Made by a program: the position numbers and the translations under genes. The notes under the pieces are model-generated. The model had not been told where the DNA came from. It did not search any database and saw nothing but the letters and a program-made list of their open reading frames with translations. Positions 6,582 to 7,545 of a stretch of DNA of 7,545 bases are shown in pieces. The first letter of the stretch is position 1. Each line of letters starts with the position of its first letter. This DNA comes from Chloroflexota bacterium. Its GTDB lineage: Bacteria > Chloroflexota > DTOL01 > JACQYG01. Location: positions 1 through 7,545 of the forward strand of contig JACQYG010000312.1 in NCBI GenBank assembly GCA_016208345.1, written 5' to 3'.

Positions 6582-6617
6582 TTGACGATGGCGTCAATGG
6601 GTGGACAACGACCCACC
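6582..6617. repeat. Two adjacent inverted repeats downstream of ridA
   Basis: TTGACG-ATGG-CGTCAA (6582-6597) is a perfect 6-bp stem with a 4-base loop. GGTGG (6600-6604) pairs with CCACC (6613-6617) across 8 bases. Read on the minus strand they begin 10 nt after the ridA stop, where a terminator would lie, but no T-run follows. They could be a weak or Rho-assisted stop, or a palindromic protein-binding site before glmU. Confidence 0.35.
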
Positions 6618-6627
6618 GTTTATCAAC

Positions 6628-7011
6628 CTATGTCGCTGCCGCCACTGCTTCTATCTCCACCGCTGCCCCCTTGGGCAGGCGCGACACCTGGACCGTGGAA
6701 CGGGCCGGCGGGTCCTGGGGAAAGAATTCACCGTACACCTGGTTCATGATCTGAAAATCATCCATATTGGTTAAGAAAACCGTGGTCTTGACCACGCTGG
6801 CCAGGGAACTGCCACCGGCCTCCAGGATCGCCTGTAGGTTCCGCAGCACCTGCCTGGTCTCCGCCGCCACCCCTCCAGCCACCAGCTCGCCGGTGGACGG
6901 GTCCAGCCCCGCCTGTCCGGCGGTGAAAACCAGGCCCCCGATCTTGATGCCTTGGGAATATGGCCCAATAGCCCGCGGCGCTTGCTTCGTCGCTATGACC
7001 TGTCGTTCCAT
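6628..7011 (-). CDS. ridA: RidA (YjgF/YER057c/UK114) 2-iminobutanoate/2-iminopropanoate deaminase
   Basis: RidA hydrolyses reactive enamine/imine intermediates released by PLP enzymes such as threonine dehydratase, protecting the cell. It is a small cytosolic trimer. With the start at 7011 it has 127 residues, the family norm. Seen: APRAIGPYSQG (11-21, Y18), FTAGQAGLDPSTGEL (29-43), PPARSTVQV with R104 that binds the substrate carboxylate, and RLPKGAAVEIEAVA with E119. These are the hallmarks of the catalytic RidA subgroup. I chose ATG at 7011 because GGAGG stands 5 nt upstream and the sequence MERQVIATKQAP is the typical N-terminus. A longer frame from a TTG at 7047 overlaps the ispE stop by 4 nt but adds 12 unlikely residues. 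ridA after ispE corresponds to yabJ in B. subtilis, but purR is missing between them. Confidence 0.95.
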   Translation of the reverse strand: MERQVIATKQAPRAIGPYSQGIKIGGLVFTAGQAGLDPSTGELVAGGVAAETRQVLRNLQAILEAGGSSLASVVKTTVFLTNMDDFQIMNQVYGEFFPQDPPARSTVQVSRLPKGAAVEIEAVAAAT

Positions 7012-7016
7012 GTCTT

Positions 7017-7021
7017 CCTCC
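7017..7021 (-). promoter_or_regulatory. Ribosome binding site deciding the ridA start
   Basis: GGAGG on the minus strand lies 5 nt before ATG 7011. It overlaps another in-frame ATG (7023-7021), which therefore is unlikely to be the true start. Confidence 0.75.
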
Positions 7022-7043
7022 ATCGGATCATAATATCGATACC

Positions 7044-7545
7044 TCAATAGGTGGCGACTATCGCCTCCACCCCGCCGGCTGCCAGACGACGGCGTAGTGC
7101 CTGGGCCGCGCGCCGGTCGGGGACGATGGTGAACATGGCCGGTCCGCTGCCCGACAGTCGGACCAAGGGGGCGCCCGCCTCCAGCATCGCCGTCCGCACC
7201 CTTTCCAGCTCGGGGAAGAGCCGGAAGGCCACCGGCTCGAAGGCGTTGAAGGTCAGCCTCGGGTCGACCCTACCCTGCTTCTCAATGGCCTCCACCATCC
7301 TTCGAGTGGCAGAGCCATCGGTGTAATCGCCAGGTGTCAAGGCTTCGTACAGCGTCCTGGTCTTGGCCGACACGTCCACCGGCAGCACGGCCAGGACCAG
7401 CCAGGAGGGAACTGGCCGTGGCAGCGGAGTCACCCGCTCGCCCCTCCCCTGGACCAGGGCCGTGCCCCCCTTAAGGAAAAAGGGCACGTCTGAACCCAGG
7501 TCCGCGGCCAACTCCGCCAGCCTGTCCTGGCCCAACCCCAGCCTC
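7044..7545 (-). CDS. ispE: 4-diphosphocytidyl-2-C-methyl-D-erythritol kinase, C-terminal part (cut by window edge)
   Basis: IspE is the GHMP-family kinase that phosphorylates CDP-methylerythritol in the MEP isoprenoid pathway. Only the last 166 residues are here, and the reading frame continues past 7545, so the ATP-binding GGGLGGGS region lies outside. Visible are LAADLGSDVPFFLKGGTAL, whose Asp (codon 7490-7488) matches the catalytic Asp of the family, GRGERVTPL, FNAFEPVAFRLFPEL near the middle, and LSGSGPAMFTI, the GHMP motif 3 glycine loop. The TTG at 7535 is internal, not the start. The stop at 7046-7044 is 32 bp before the chosen ridA ATG, so the two genes are likely one transcript. IspE use implies the MEP pathway rather than mevalonate for isoprenoids. 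Confidence 0.93.
   Translation of the reverse strand, partial: RLGLGQDRLAELAADLGSDVPFFLKGGTALVQGRGERVTPLPRPVPSWLVLAVLPVDVSAKTRTLYEALTPGDYTDGSATRRMVEAIEKQGRVDPRLTFNAFEPVAFRLFPELERVRTAMLEAGAPLVRLSGSGPAMFTIVPDRRAAQALRRRLAAGGVEAIVATY

Noticed and set aside
7026..7041. Possible promoter (TATGAT) and TATCGATA palindrome before ridA
   Set aside because: No -35 at proper spacing and the element sits in a short intra-operon gap. The 8-bp palindrome is likely chance.
7024..7047. TTG start for ridA giving a 139-residue protein
   Set aside because: The extra residues are atypical for the family, and the ATG at 7011 has a strong GGAGG at ideal distance.

Overview
The window is a compact, GC-rich bacterial chromosome segment. 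It reads almost entirely as one leftward (minus-strand) housekeeping gene string, with one rightward gene at the left edge. In the direction of transcription the minus-strand order is ispE (cut by the right edge), ridA, glmU, a DnaD-like replication protein, a DnaC/DnaI-like helicase loader, prs, a CNNM/HlyC-type membrane protein with CBS domains, and cdd. The ispE, ridA, glmU, prs series matches the classic Bacillota order ispE-purR-yabJ-spoVG-glmU-prs. DnaD-type proteins and frequent TTG starts also suggest Bacillota or a related deep lineage such as Chloroflexota. I cannot place it more precisely from sequence alone.

Layout: 11-643 (+) is a RES-domain protein of the NAD-degrading toxin family. 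Its partner antitoxin probably lies just left of the window. Its reading frame runs 111 bp into the end of cdd on the other strand. From 533 to 6461 the minus-strand genes are packed with gaps of 1 to 49 bp, and one pair (dnaD-like/dnaC-like) overlaps by 131 bp. The only sizeable gap is 6462-6627 (166 bp). It holds a strong extended -10 promoter for glmU, a small double inverted repeat just after ridA, and a doubtful 15-codon ORF on the plus strand. ridA and ispE (6628-7545) form the upstream part of the string. There is no gene-free stretch over 300 bp, and I see no tRNA, rRNA, CRISPR array or insertion sequence.

Functionally the string joins isoprenoid precursor synthesis (IspE), metabolite damage control (RidA), cell-wall precursor supply (GlmU), helicase loading at replication (DnaD-like plus DnaC-like), PRPP synthesis (Prs), divalent-cation transport (CNNM) and pyrimidine salvage (Cdd). 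These are growth-linked functions and probably largely co-transcribed from the glmU promoter. I do not see a clear new system. The points most worth a second look are the replication pair inserted between glmU and prs, the long same-strand overlap of that pair, the RES toxin with its run-on tail, and a Prs with an altered PRPP loop.
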